Both the position numbers and the translations under genes were made by a program. Source: a virus. Taken from it: a stretch of 64,000 bases of DNA. The DNA lies in IMG/VR virus record IMGVR_UViG_3300021602_000003, positions 102,257-166,256 of that record; one strand, given 5' to 3'. A model generated the notes under the pieces. It was not told where the DNA came from, ran no database searches, and saw nothing but the letters and a program-made list of their open reading frames with translations. Below, piece after piece: positions 57,846 through 64,000 of this stretch; within the stretch, counting starts at the first letter, position 1, and each line of letters begins with the position of its first letter.

Positions 57846-58054
57846 ATGAACGAATTAAAGAACTATTGATTGAATCTAAATTTCCTTTATACGAATTATA
57901 TGGACGAGAAATGGATAAGTTTGCTGAACTCATTGTCCGCGAATGTTTAGATGTTGTTGCTCTTCGCCTATATCTTGGGACGGAAGAAATTTGCCGACAA
58001 GAATGCAAGGCGTTAGCATCAGACATAAAAGAATATTTCGGAGTTGAAGAATGA
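57842..58054 (+). CDS. Small repeated-family protein, copy 1
   Basis: 70 residues from ATG 57842 (ATGA overlap). Pattern MNERIKELLIES...DKFAELIVRECLDVV recurs at 61116 and 63083. Helical; function unknown, common in phages. Confidence 0.7.
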   Translation: MNERIKELLIESKFPLYELYGREMDKFAELIVRECLDVVALRLYLGTEEICRQECKALASDIKEYFGVEE

Positions 58055-58320
58055 CAAAAATAAAAGAGGAATTTTGTATAATATGCAATGCTCCCACTGT
58101 ATGGATTCGTTCAACTCAGTTTGCGGGCGATCATCCATTTTGCGATAAGTGTGCAAGACAAGAGGAAGATTTCGGTAAAAACGATTCTTACGAATTTTGG
58201 TATGAGATTAGACCGATTCCCGTACTAACACAGGAAGAGGAAGATTTTTTAACTCGCATTACAACGAGTGGTGCATTTACATTAGAAGCTACAAAGAAGG
58301 TATGGGGAATTAAAGAATGA
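58051..58320 (+). CDS. Small zinc-ribbon-like protein
   Basis: 89 residues. CIIC near 10-13 and CDKC near 32-35 form a likely zinc site. ATGA overlaps on both sides. Confidence 0.65.
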   Translation: MTKIKEEFCIICNAPTVWIRSTQFAGDHPFCDKCARQEEDFGKNDSYEFWYEIRPIPVLTQEEEDFLTRITTSGAFTLEATKKVWGIKE

Positions 58321-59243
58321 AGGATGCATTAAAGACATTAGAGACGAATTTATTAGGTCGCGATTTCGTGATCGGAGACCTCCACGGCTGCTACGATGTG
58401 CTTCAGAATTTGCTAAAGAATATTAATTTCGATACTACTATCGACCGTATGATTTCCGTTGGTGACTTGGTCGACCGAGGTCCCGACCATCTCAAATGTT
58501 TGGAACTAATTAGAGAGCCTTGGTTTCATGCTGTGTTAGGTAATCATGAACAGATGATGCTTGAAAAATTCCACTGGCCGCACGGGACTGATAGTATGTG
58601 GTTTAATAATGGTGGACAATGGGGAATAGAAGCAATAAACGATAAAAAGAATCCGGCTCTGATACCTTCCGATCATAGTGTTGCCCTGTTTGATCTACTG
58701 CCACTTGTAGAGGAATTGCCTTACCTTATTACAGTAGATGTAAAGAATGGTAAAAAGTTTCATATCATTCACGCAGAATTCCCGGAGGTCCGGGTACCTC
58801 TTTCGGATGAAATTTTATCTGACCCGGATGACGTAAGAAAAATAGCAACTGTTCCATGTTATGAAGGCGACTCACTTACTTGGCACAGGTGCATATACTA
58901 CGAATTGTATGAACGCGATTTAAGTAATAGAGATAAGATACTTAGAGTAATTAAATATAATGACATGACGGGCATGTTTAATGACGAATTATCTCACATT
59001 ATTTGTGGCCACACTACATTACATCGCCCAATTACTATTGTGGGCCAAACGTGTATCGATACAGGTGCATGGCAATGCCGCTGGTCGATTACAGGCGGAT
59101 ATTCGCAGCATGGTGTGGCGCCGAAGAAATGGGCTGGATTAACTTGTGTCGAATTAAATGAATGGAAATTCTACCAGGCCACTGAAACCGAGTTTAAGGA
59201 AATAGAGCCTTTTGTTGTTAACAAGGTAGATCTAAAAGATTGA
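58317..59243 (+). CDS. Serine/threonine protein phosphatase-like (calcineurin family)
   Basis: 308 residues. Metal-binding motifs GDLHG (20-24), GDLVDRG (49-55), GNHEQM (75-80) and later HIICGHTTL. Similar to lambda phosphatase and PrpE but longer (about 220 usual), with an extra C-terminal part. May remove phosphates from host proteins or nucleotides. Confidence 0.9.
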   Translation: MKDALKTLETNLLGRDFVIGDLHGCYDVLQNLLKNINFDTTIDRMISVGDLVDRGPDHLKCLELIREPWFHAVLGNHEQMMLEKFHWPHGTDSMWFNNGGQWGIEAINDKKNPALIPSDHSVALFDLLPLVEELPYLITVDVKNGKKFHIIHAEFPEVRVPLSDEILSDPDDVRKIATVPCYEGDSLTWHRCIYYELYERDLSNRDKILRVIKYNDMTGMFNDELSHIICGHTTLHRPITIVGQTCIDTGAWQCRWSITGGYSQHGVAPKKWAGLTCVELNEWKFYQATETEFKEIEPFVVNKVDLKD

Positions 59244-59268
59244 CTAGTTTTAGACTTTGTACTATAAT
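59240..59268 (+). promoter_or_regulatory. Sigma70-like promoter
   Basis: TTGACT, 17 bases, TATAAT, overlapping the phosphatase stop; heads the genes from 59286. Confidence 0.8.
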
Positions 59269-59285
59269 AGGACAAAGGATCGGAT

Positions 59286-59669
59286 ATGACAACAAATTTT
59301 GAAAAACTTATAGACCACTTGGAAAGTATTAGCATATGGAAGCCCGCCGATGTAACACAGGAACCAAATACAAAATTAACACAATGGAGAATCTATCGTG
59401 CTAAGGCCGATTTTCACGGAACAGGTGATACTATACATTTCGTAGGATATGCAGGCTATGAAGGTCGTGTCAGTTCTGCAATTCAAACATTTGATGCTAA
59501 ATCTCTTAAAGGTGTGTCAGGCAGTGGCCGAATTTACCAATTAACGGGAGACTCGGGATTCAATGGAGATGCAATGTATGTATGGGGTCGTTGGGTAACT
59601 ATGAATGGTAATCCCGAAGTAGAAGATATAACCGAAACATACTCTGGCAATGAAAACAATATTCTATAA
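59286..59669 (+). CDS. Unknown phage protein
   Basis: 127 residues, beta-rich with many Gly (VGYAGYEGRVSSAIQTFD). First gene after the promoter at 59240, overlapping the next by 20 bases. Function unknown. Confidence 0.65.
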   Translation: MTTNFEKLIDHLESISIWKPADVTQEPNTKLTQWRIYRAKADFHGTGDTIHFVGYAGYEGRVSSAIQTFDAKSLKGVSGSGRIYQLTGDSGFNGDAMYVWGRWVTMNGNPEVEDITETYSGNENNIL

Positions 59670-60117
59670 GAAGGAAGGTCGTAAATATATCCCTGTTAGG
59701 GAATATGACGATAGGACCAAGTTCTATAATGCTATGCCGTATGGTAATCACTTAGTGATGAAATATAAGAACGGCGAGCAACGGAATTACGACATTGATC
59801 CTGCATTTGCACCGATGATTGCAGCTGGTAGATATTGCAAAGATGCTATCTCTCGTGTTATAATGCGTGAGTCAGATTTAAGAGCAGCCAAAGGAAATAC
59901 TCTATTGACTGAGGAACAACGGATTGCATGGGATGCATTGGCAGCATCGTTTGGTGAAGAAACACATGCACTTCAGTGGCCATCTGCACAAGAAGCAGCC
60001 GATGCCGCTGTAAAAGCGATGCAGGAGGAAGCTGATAAACTGTTAAATAACCAGGCAGTGAGAAATGCCTATGATGATTTTATGCTAATTTGTAAATTAA
60101 CTAAGGACCCAAAATGA
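59650..60117 (+). CDS. Unknown phage protein
   Basis: 155 residues. The N-terminal half is a small alpha/beta domain (IPVREYDDRTKFYNAMPYG); the C-terminal half is helical and alanine-rich (QEAADAAVKAMQEEAD). Overlaps the next gene by ATGA. Confidence 0.65.
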   Translation: MKTIFYKKEGRKYIPVREYDDRTKFYNAMPYGNHLVMKYKNGEQRNYDIDPAFAPMIAAGRYCKDAISRVIMRESDLRAAKGNTLLTEEQRIAWDALAASFGEETHALQWPSAQEAADAAVKAMQEEADKLLNNQAVRNAYDDFMLICKLTKDPK

Positions 60118-60638
60118 CTATTACTCTTAAAGATTTTATGGAATGCACTCAGTATAAAATTACTGAAGGTAGTACCTACGGCTGGGCATGTTATGGTTCG
60201 GATGCCTATAACATGGATTTCTGGAACCAGAAACATGACGACACAGGCTGCTCAATCAGTATCATCTTTGATACAAAGACGCAAGTGGTATATGAAATGC
60301 AAGCGTGGGACTATGCTAACCATCGCGAATATCGTTGGATTCATCCAGACTATCTGGAAGCACACAGGGCTGAGGCAGATCTACGCGGTGTAGATTTCGA
60401 AGCATCGCTGGACGATAGTAAGTTCATCGATCTAGATGTCGAAGAAGATATCTTGAAGAAGGCTACTGCCATTGCTGCTGGTAAAGAATATGATACACGC
60501 ATAACGATAACATTAAATTTGGATGATGAAACCAAATTGTTATTGATGACGCAAGCTCACGAAGCTGATATGACGCTCAACCACTATGTTGAACATATTC
60601 TTAGAGAAGCAATAGCAAAATTTTCAATCGAGAAATAA
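60114..60638 (+). CDS. Unknown protein with a ribbon-helix-helix-like tail
   Basis: 174 residues. N-terminal 120 residues unknown. The last 50 read RITITLNLDDETKLLLMTQAHEAD and NHYVEHILREAI, the shape of an Arc/MetJ-type ribbon-helix-helix, so it may bind DNA as a dimer. Confidence 0.65.
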   Translation: MTITLKDFMECTQYKITEGSTYGWACYGSDAYNMDFWNQKHDDTGCSISIIFDTKTQVVYEMQAWDYANHREYRWIHPDYLEAHRAEADLRGVDFEASLDDSKFIDLDVEEDILKKATAIAAGKEYDTRITITLNLDDETKLLLMTQAHEADMTLNHYVEHILREAIAKFSIEK

Positions 60639-60639
60639 T

Positions 60640-60864
60640 ATGACAAGCAAATATACTCTTATATATGAGGATGACGAAGTTACATCCTTTGGCCCGGGTC
60701 GTGAAATAAAGCATACTATCACAGGTGAACAGACTTGGCCGGACTTGCTTAATCATATCCAGGATTGGCTCAAAGGCATTGGCTACAATTTCGACGGCAC
60801 GCTCGAAATTATGAATGGCGATGAAAATGAAGCGAATAAACTACATGATAAATCTACAACTTAG
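60640..60864 (+). CDS. Unknown small phage protein
   Basis: 74 residues, aromatic-rich, no motif. Starts one base after the previous stop and overlaps the next gene by 20 bases. Confidence 0.6.
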   Translation: MTSKYTLIYEDDEVTSFGPGREIKHTITGEQTWPDLLNHIQDWLKGIGYNFDGTLEIMNGDENEANKLHDKSTT

Positions 60865-61123
60865 TATTACCAATCCGTGGTACACGGAAAACTTCCAAAA
60901 CTTGTTTTGCCGTTCCGGTAAGATTACCGAGCACAAAGCTTGGGAATTTGAAATTTGTCGCTATTCGTATGATATCGCCAAAATATATTTCCAATGGTCT
61001 GTTAAGTCTGATCATGCTGGCCCGTCGTTAGAGTTATGCTTATTCGGCTACGGCGTAGAAGTGAAGATTTATGATACACGGCACTGGGATTACGACAACA
61101 ACTGTTGGACAGTATATGATTGA
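60845..61123 (+). CDS. Unknown small phage protein
   Basis: 92 residues from ATG 60845, with many tryptophans and aromatic residues; beta-rich. No motif recognised. Confidence 0.6.
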   Translation: MINLQLSITNPWYTENFQNLFCRSGKITEHKAWEFEICRYSYDIAKIYFQWSVKSDHAGPSLELCLFGYGVEVKIYDTRHWDYDNNCWTVYD

Positions 61124-61364
61124 TATTACGAGAGACCTAGCAAGAAAAGCTGGACTGATTGCCCCTTATGGAAGTGATCACGAAGGTTTGCGTGATTTCG
61201 ATTACAAAAAGTTTGCGGAATTAATCATTCGTGAAAGTATTAGTCAAATCGAAGAAGTAAGAGCGATCAAAGTTAGCACCGGTGACCAAGTGTATAATCA
61301 GGCATTCGACGATGGGTTACTTGTTGCGATAAGAACACTCGAAGGTCATTTTGGAGTTGAATGA
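61116..61364 (+). CDS. Small repeated-family protein, copy 2
   Basis: 82 residues from ATG 61116. Pattern ITRDLARKAG...YKKFAELIIRES relates it to copies at 57842 and 63083. Helical; unknown. Confidence 0.65.
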   Translation: MIDITRDLARKAGLIAPYGSDHEGLRDFDYKKFAELIIRESISQIEEVRAIKVSTGDQVYNQAFDDGLLVAIRTLEGHFGVE

Positions 61365-61558
61365 TGGGAACTATTTATTTATTAACAGTATTACTTTCGT
61401 TTGTGTGTATTTTCTACGGCACTCGAAAGCAGCGAGGCTCTATCACTATTGTCGATATTTGCATCATCGCAGTAGTCTCGTTGGTGCCCATGATTAATTT
61501 GGTTATGGCTTTTTATGTACTTTTGGAAGCTAAGGTATTCAGAAAGAAAATACACTGA
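61361..61558 (+). CDS. Small two-helix membrane protein
   Basis: 65 residues, hydrophobic segments at about 3-20 and 32-56. A second ATG at 61364 is equally possible. Function unknown. Confidence 0.6.
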   Translation: MMGTIYLLTVLLSFVCIFYGTRKQRGSITIVDICIIAVVSLVPMINLVMAFYVLLEAKVFRKKIH

Positions 61559-61615
61559 AGTCAAATAACGTGCTAATATTTCATTTTTTAGCGGCAGATA
61601 ATAAATATCATTATC

Positions 61616-62059
61616 ATGATACATTACATAAAAGACACCCTAAATTCCTTTCTATCCTTTATCAAAGACGATCCTGTCCGCCCGGAAATTCCGACTGAGT
61701 TCCGAGTAAGTGACGGTCGTATAGTTATTGTACTGTCCAACGATTTATCGAATAGTACGCCCGACGCTATGGTATGTGTCAGCTTCCACTCTGCGATTCC
61801 TGAGAACGTTGCTGAACTATCGACTAACACCGATAATCCAACTATGGCGGTGTTTTATACGATATGGAGTTACAGACCGGGTGCAGGCGCTGAACTGTTA
61901 CTAAAGGCTGTCGATAGTATTCGCATACAATATCCAACAGTAACACGATTTGTCACACTAAGTCCTAAAACGCCTATGGCTCGCCGATTCCATTTAAAGA
62001 ATGGTGCTGCGATTTTTAGGGAAAACACGGATACCGTTAATTACGAGTATTCGATCTAA
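61616..62059 (+). CDS. GNAT-like acetyltransferase
   Basis: 147 residues. VFYTIWSYRPGAGAELLLKA is the acetyl-CoA-binding helix and loop pattern (a Q/RxxGxG/A variant), followed by RFVTLSPKTPMARRFHLKNGA, as in phage GNAT proteins. Acceptor unknown. An AATAAATA at 61600 may be a weak late element. Confidence 0.72.
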   Translation: MIHYIKDTLNSFLSFIKDDPVRPEIPTEFRVSDGRIVIVLSNDLSNSTPDAMVCVSFHSAIPENVAELSTNTDNPTMAVFYTIWSYRPGAGAELLLKAVDSIRIQYPTVTRFVTLSPKTPMARRFHLKNGAAIFRENTDTVNYEYSI

Positions 62060-62076
62060 TTAATATTCGGAGTTAA

Positions 62077-62271
62077 ATGATGTACATACACAGAGATGAT
62101 TTAAAGAAGATGGTAGAGATTATGGATAAATTTCCTAATATCGAAACCTTCTTAATTGAACAGGATAATTCGAGCGGCATAGGTTCAACCACTTCTATGA
62201 CAATACGGACCACAATCGAAGGTGAAGAGGGCGAATTTAAGATTGAAGTATCCGGCGTAGAAGGTTGGTAA
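62077..62271 (+). CDS. Unknown small phage protein
   Basis: 64 residues, no motif; beta-rich C-terminal half (TSMTIRTTIEGEEGEFKIEV). ATG 62080 is an alternative start. Confidence 0.6.
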   Translation: MMYIHRDDLKKMVEIMDKFPNIETFLIEQDNSSGIGSTTSMTIRTTIEGEEGEFKIEVSGVEGW

Positions 62272-62297
62272 TATGAGACTAGATGGATAATTAAAAA

Positions 62298-63083
62298 ATG
62301 AATATTTTACTGACCGGCTATAAAGGATTTATAGGAGGCCACATGTTGACTGCGCTAGAATCCGCAGGACATTCTGTGTCAACTTATGAATGGGGCGAAA
62401 GTAATCTCCCTAGTGTCATGGAACAAGACTGGGTTATACATATTGGTGCAATCAGTAGCACAATCGAAAGAGATATAGAAAAGGTAATGCGACAAAATTT
62501 TGATTTTAGTCGTCAATTGTATAATGCTTGTAAAACATACGGTGTTAATTTTCAATATTCGAGTAGCGCAAGCGTTTATGGCCTAAACAGCACATTCAAA
62601 GAAGATGCCCAATTGGATCCTCGCACCCCGTATGCATGGAGTAAATACTTATTTGAACGATATGTACGCAATCATCCCGGCGGCAATATTATTCAGGGAT
62701 TTAGATATTTTAATGTCTATGGCCCCGAAGGGGAAGAACATAAAGGCGATCAAGCAAGTCCTCATTTTAAATTTACAAAGCAGGCTAAGGAAACTGGCGT
62801 AATTAAGTTATTTAAAAATAGTGAAAATTTTATGAGAGATTTTATTCAAGTTCAGAAAGTAATAAAAACTCATCTAGATTTTTTGAATATTAATAAGAGT
62901 GGATTATGGAATCTGGGAACGGGGCAGGCATCGTCTTTTGAGTTGGTTGCTCGTACAATTGCAGAGAAGTATAATGCAAGAGTCGAGTACATCGATATGC
63001 CGGATATTTTAAAAGATTCCTATCAAGCATATACATGCGCCGATATGCAAAATTTAAACAATACTTGTAATATAAAGATATGA
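62298..63083 (+). CDS. NAD-dependent sugar epimerase, HldD-like
   Basis: 261 residues. GYKGFIG (7-13), SSSASVYG, active-site Tyr112-x3-Lys116 (YAWSK), and HIGAISSTIERD, which resembles the HldD (ADP-heptose epimerase) region HEGACSST. Slightly shorter than HldD (about 310). Heptose is an LPS core sugar, so it could modify host LPS or feed phage glycosylation. Stop overlaps the next start. Confidence 0.82.
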   Translation: MNILLTGYKGFIGGHMLTALESAGHSVSTYEWGESNLPSVMEQDWVIHIGAISSTIERDIEKVMRQNFDFSRQLYNACKTYGVNFQYSSSASVYGLNSTFKEDAQLDPRTPYAWSKYLFERYVRNHPGGNIIQGFRYFNVYGPEGEEHKGDQASPHFKFTKQAKETGVIKLFKNSENFMRDFIQVQKVIKTHLDFLNINKSGLWNLGTGQASSFELVARTIAEKYNARVEYIDMPDILKDSYQAYTCADMQNLNNTCNIKI

Positions 63084-63319
63084 TGAACGAACGAATCAAA
63101 GAACTTGCCGAACAGGCCGGTATACCGTTCGCCCGAGTAATATCCGGGTCGGCACCGCCCTATGTGATTTGCCCCGAGGAAGCATTAGAAGAATTTGCTA
63201 GATTAATTGTTAAAGAATGCTCCGATGTTATTATGACCAAAGACCGATATCGTCGAGAATATTTTGCTTCTGTAGTAAACAACCATTTCAAAAGTAACCT
63301 TAATCCACTAGACAATTAA
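63083..63319 (+). CDS. Small repeated-family protein, copy 3
   Basis: 78 residues from ATG 63083. MNERIKELAEQAG and EEFARLIVKECSDVI match copies at 57842 and 61116. Function unknown. Confidence 0.68.
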   Translation: MNERIKELAEQAGIPFARVISGSAPPYVICPEEALEEFARLIVKECSDVIMTKDRYRREYFASVVNNHFKSNLNPLDN

Positions 63320-63337
63320 TAATCAATTACATATAAT
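63309..63337 (+). promoter_or_regulatory. Sigma70-like promoter
   Basis: TAGACA, 17 bases, TATAAT. Same -35 variant as at 52346. Overlaps the end of the preceding gene. Confidence 0.7.
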
Positions 63338-63360
63338 ACACTACACACAAAGGAGTTTAT

Positions 63361-63520
63361 ATGATCTTTTTAGAATTAGTTAGCAGGGTGGGCCGAAAAT
63401 AAACGTTCTAAAAGAAGATATAAATATAAACCAGACGGTTTTATAAAAAATGCTTATAATAGTTGGAATAAAAAATTCTGTGTTAAGATTAATTTTGTAG
63501 AATCTAAGGGCAAGGTATGA
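63361..63520 (+). pseudogene. Frameshifted small gene
   Basis: ATG 63361 has AAAGGAG and a promoter, but stops after 13 codons (MIFLELVSRVGRK). The frame reached by a +1 shift near the GGGTGGG run is open for about 44 codons, reads WAENKRSKRRYKYKPDG onward, and ends with a stop that overlaps the next ATG (ATGA). A natural +1 shift or a recent frameshift or sequencing error is likely. Confidence 0.45.
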
Positions 63521-63693
63521 AACTAACAGAAGAAGAAAAGCAACTGGTTCAAGATCACCGCGATAAAGTCGCAATGCGCCGAGAAAAAGAAGCACAACAG
63601 GCAGCATGTGAACACAACTGGCAATATTTTGCTCACGGACACAATGATGATGCGTATCAATGTACCAGATGCGGGTTTATGAAATGGGAATGA
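63517..63693 (+). CDS. Small zinc-binding protein
   Basis: 58 residues. CEHNW and CTRCGF suggest a C-x2-H...C-x2-C-like zinc site; charged helix at the start. ATGA overlap with both neighbours. Confidence 0.7.
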   Translation: MKLTEEEKQLVQDHRDKVAMRREKEAQQAACEHNWQYFAHGHNDDAYQCTRCGFMKWE

Positions 63694-63896
63694 AAGACGA
63701 AGCGGAAAGAAAGCGGCTTATAGCCCTGGGGTATTCGGCCGCAGCAATTGCTATGTTTGAAGGGAATCCTGCAGGTACATTAGGCTACTATGAAGTGCTG
63801 AGAGAGATTGAAGGACCACGCCCGATGGGTTGCCCAAAATGCGGTTGCCCCGGTCCTATTATGGGCACCGGTGATTGTAACTGCGGAGAAGATTGA
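63690..63896 (+). CDS. Small zinc-binding protein
   Basis: 68 residues from ATG 63690. N-terminal helical part, C-terminal cysteine cluster (GCPKCGCPGP...CNCG, five Cys). Function unknown. Confidence 0.65.
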   Translation: MKDEAERKRLIALGYSAAAIAMFEGNPAGTLGYYEVLREIEGPRPMGCPKCGCPGPIMGTGDCNCGED

Positions 63897-63985
63897 TGAA
63901 ACTAAGAACTTTTATTACTATGATCGGTGGTATGATTGCCCTGATATTTTTGGTGTTGGTGATAACCTCTTTGATTGTAGGTTAA
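63896..63985 (+). CDS. Very small membrane peptide
   Basis: 29 residues, hydrophobic (MIALIFLVLVITSLIVG at the end). The ATG overlaps the previous stop. Possible single-pass membrane peptide; low support because of its size. Confidence 0.4.
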   Translation: MKLRTFITMIGGMIALIFLVLVITSLIVG

Positions 63986-63986
63986 C

Positions 63987-64000
63987 ATGAAACTCTGTCC
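63987..64000 (+). CDS. Possible start of a further gene (cut by window edge)
   Basis: An ATG one base after the previous stop begins MKLC; the window ends after 14 bases. Only the start is visible. Confidence 0.25.

Noticed and set aside
1-64000. CRISPR arrays, transposases or tRNA genes
   Set aside because: No regularly spaced repeats, no transposase motif and no convincing tRNA found by eye on either strand; small tRNAs could be missed without a scan.

Overview
The window is part of a large, AT-rich, T4-like tailed phage genome. It has no rRNA, no tRNA that I can support and no host chromosomal genes. The evidence is T4-type replication genes (family B polymerase gp43, sliding clamp gp45, clamp loader gp44, RNase H/FEN exonuclease, DsbA-like protein), PhoH, tightly packed genes with ATGA overlaps, many free-standing homing endonucleases, and repeated T4-type late promoters (ATAAATA). 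The gene set (Hsp20, ClpS, HesB/IscA, bS21, PhoH, MazG) resembles aquatic T4-like phages of Gram-negative hosts. The host cannot be named from sequence. An HldD-like and a GalE-like epimerase suggest a host with LPS.

Layout. 1-1380: folE end, a cytidylyltransferase, QueD. 1414-6656: membrane protein, ClpX, ribosomal protein bS21, a structured leader, Hsp20, ClpS, a SufB/D-like protein and small genes. 6713-11665: late operon of two large acidic proteins plus one small one. 11682-19054: DnaQ-like exonuclease, histone-H1-like protein, FeoA-like protein, ClpP, HesB/IscA, lipase-like hydrolase, MazG, dCMP deaminase, with an HNH remnant and an endonuclease between. 19051-24498: small conserved phage genes, a DnaE-like fragment, GroES-like co-chaperonin, gp44. 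24499-29168: two endonucleases, HAD phosphatase, kinase-nucleotidyltransferase fusion, DUF2061-like protein, PhoH. 29237-34019: two probable virion proteins, IF-1, DnaJ/CbpA, ClpA. 34045-37214: tail-fibre/virion and membrane proteins. 37240-43691: endonuclease, DsbA-like, gp43, gp45, DpdA. 43684-51290: sugar and envelope cassette (Gfo/Idh/MocA, MDR dehydrogenase, glycosyltransferase, GalE), MazG, QueE. 51406-59243: FEN exonuclease, small genes, a minus-strand late block with a metallopeptidase, Ser/Thr phosphatase. 59240-64000: many small unknown genes, GNAT-like protein, HldD-like epimerase.

How the genes work together. Four themes go beyond replication. (1) Proteostasis: ClpX, ClpS, ClpA and ClpP together form a potential complete phage-encoded N-degron/Clp protease, with Hsp20, DnaJ and a GroES-like co-chaperonin. 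(2) Translation: bS21 and IF-1 both act at initiation. (3) DNA protection: FolE, QueD, QueE and DpdA point to 7-deazaguanine DNA modification. (4) Iron: HesB/IscA, a SufB/D-like beta-helix protein and FeoA.

Two promoter classes are readable. Sigma70-like promoters (TTGACT/TTGACA, almost always 17 nt, TATAAT-like) sit before early or metabolic genes. T4-late-like elements (GATAAATA/TATAAATA) sit before virion genes, endonucleases and isolated minus-strand genes. Many late elements lie 4-7 nt from the start codon, which implies leaderless messages. Three minus-strand late genes share an N-terminus like the T4 capsid-targeting peptide, and one of them is a predicted zinc peptidase that may be packaged in the head. 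All functional statements are from reading the sequence; no database search was run.
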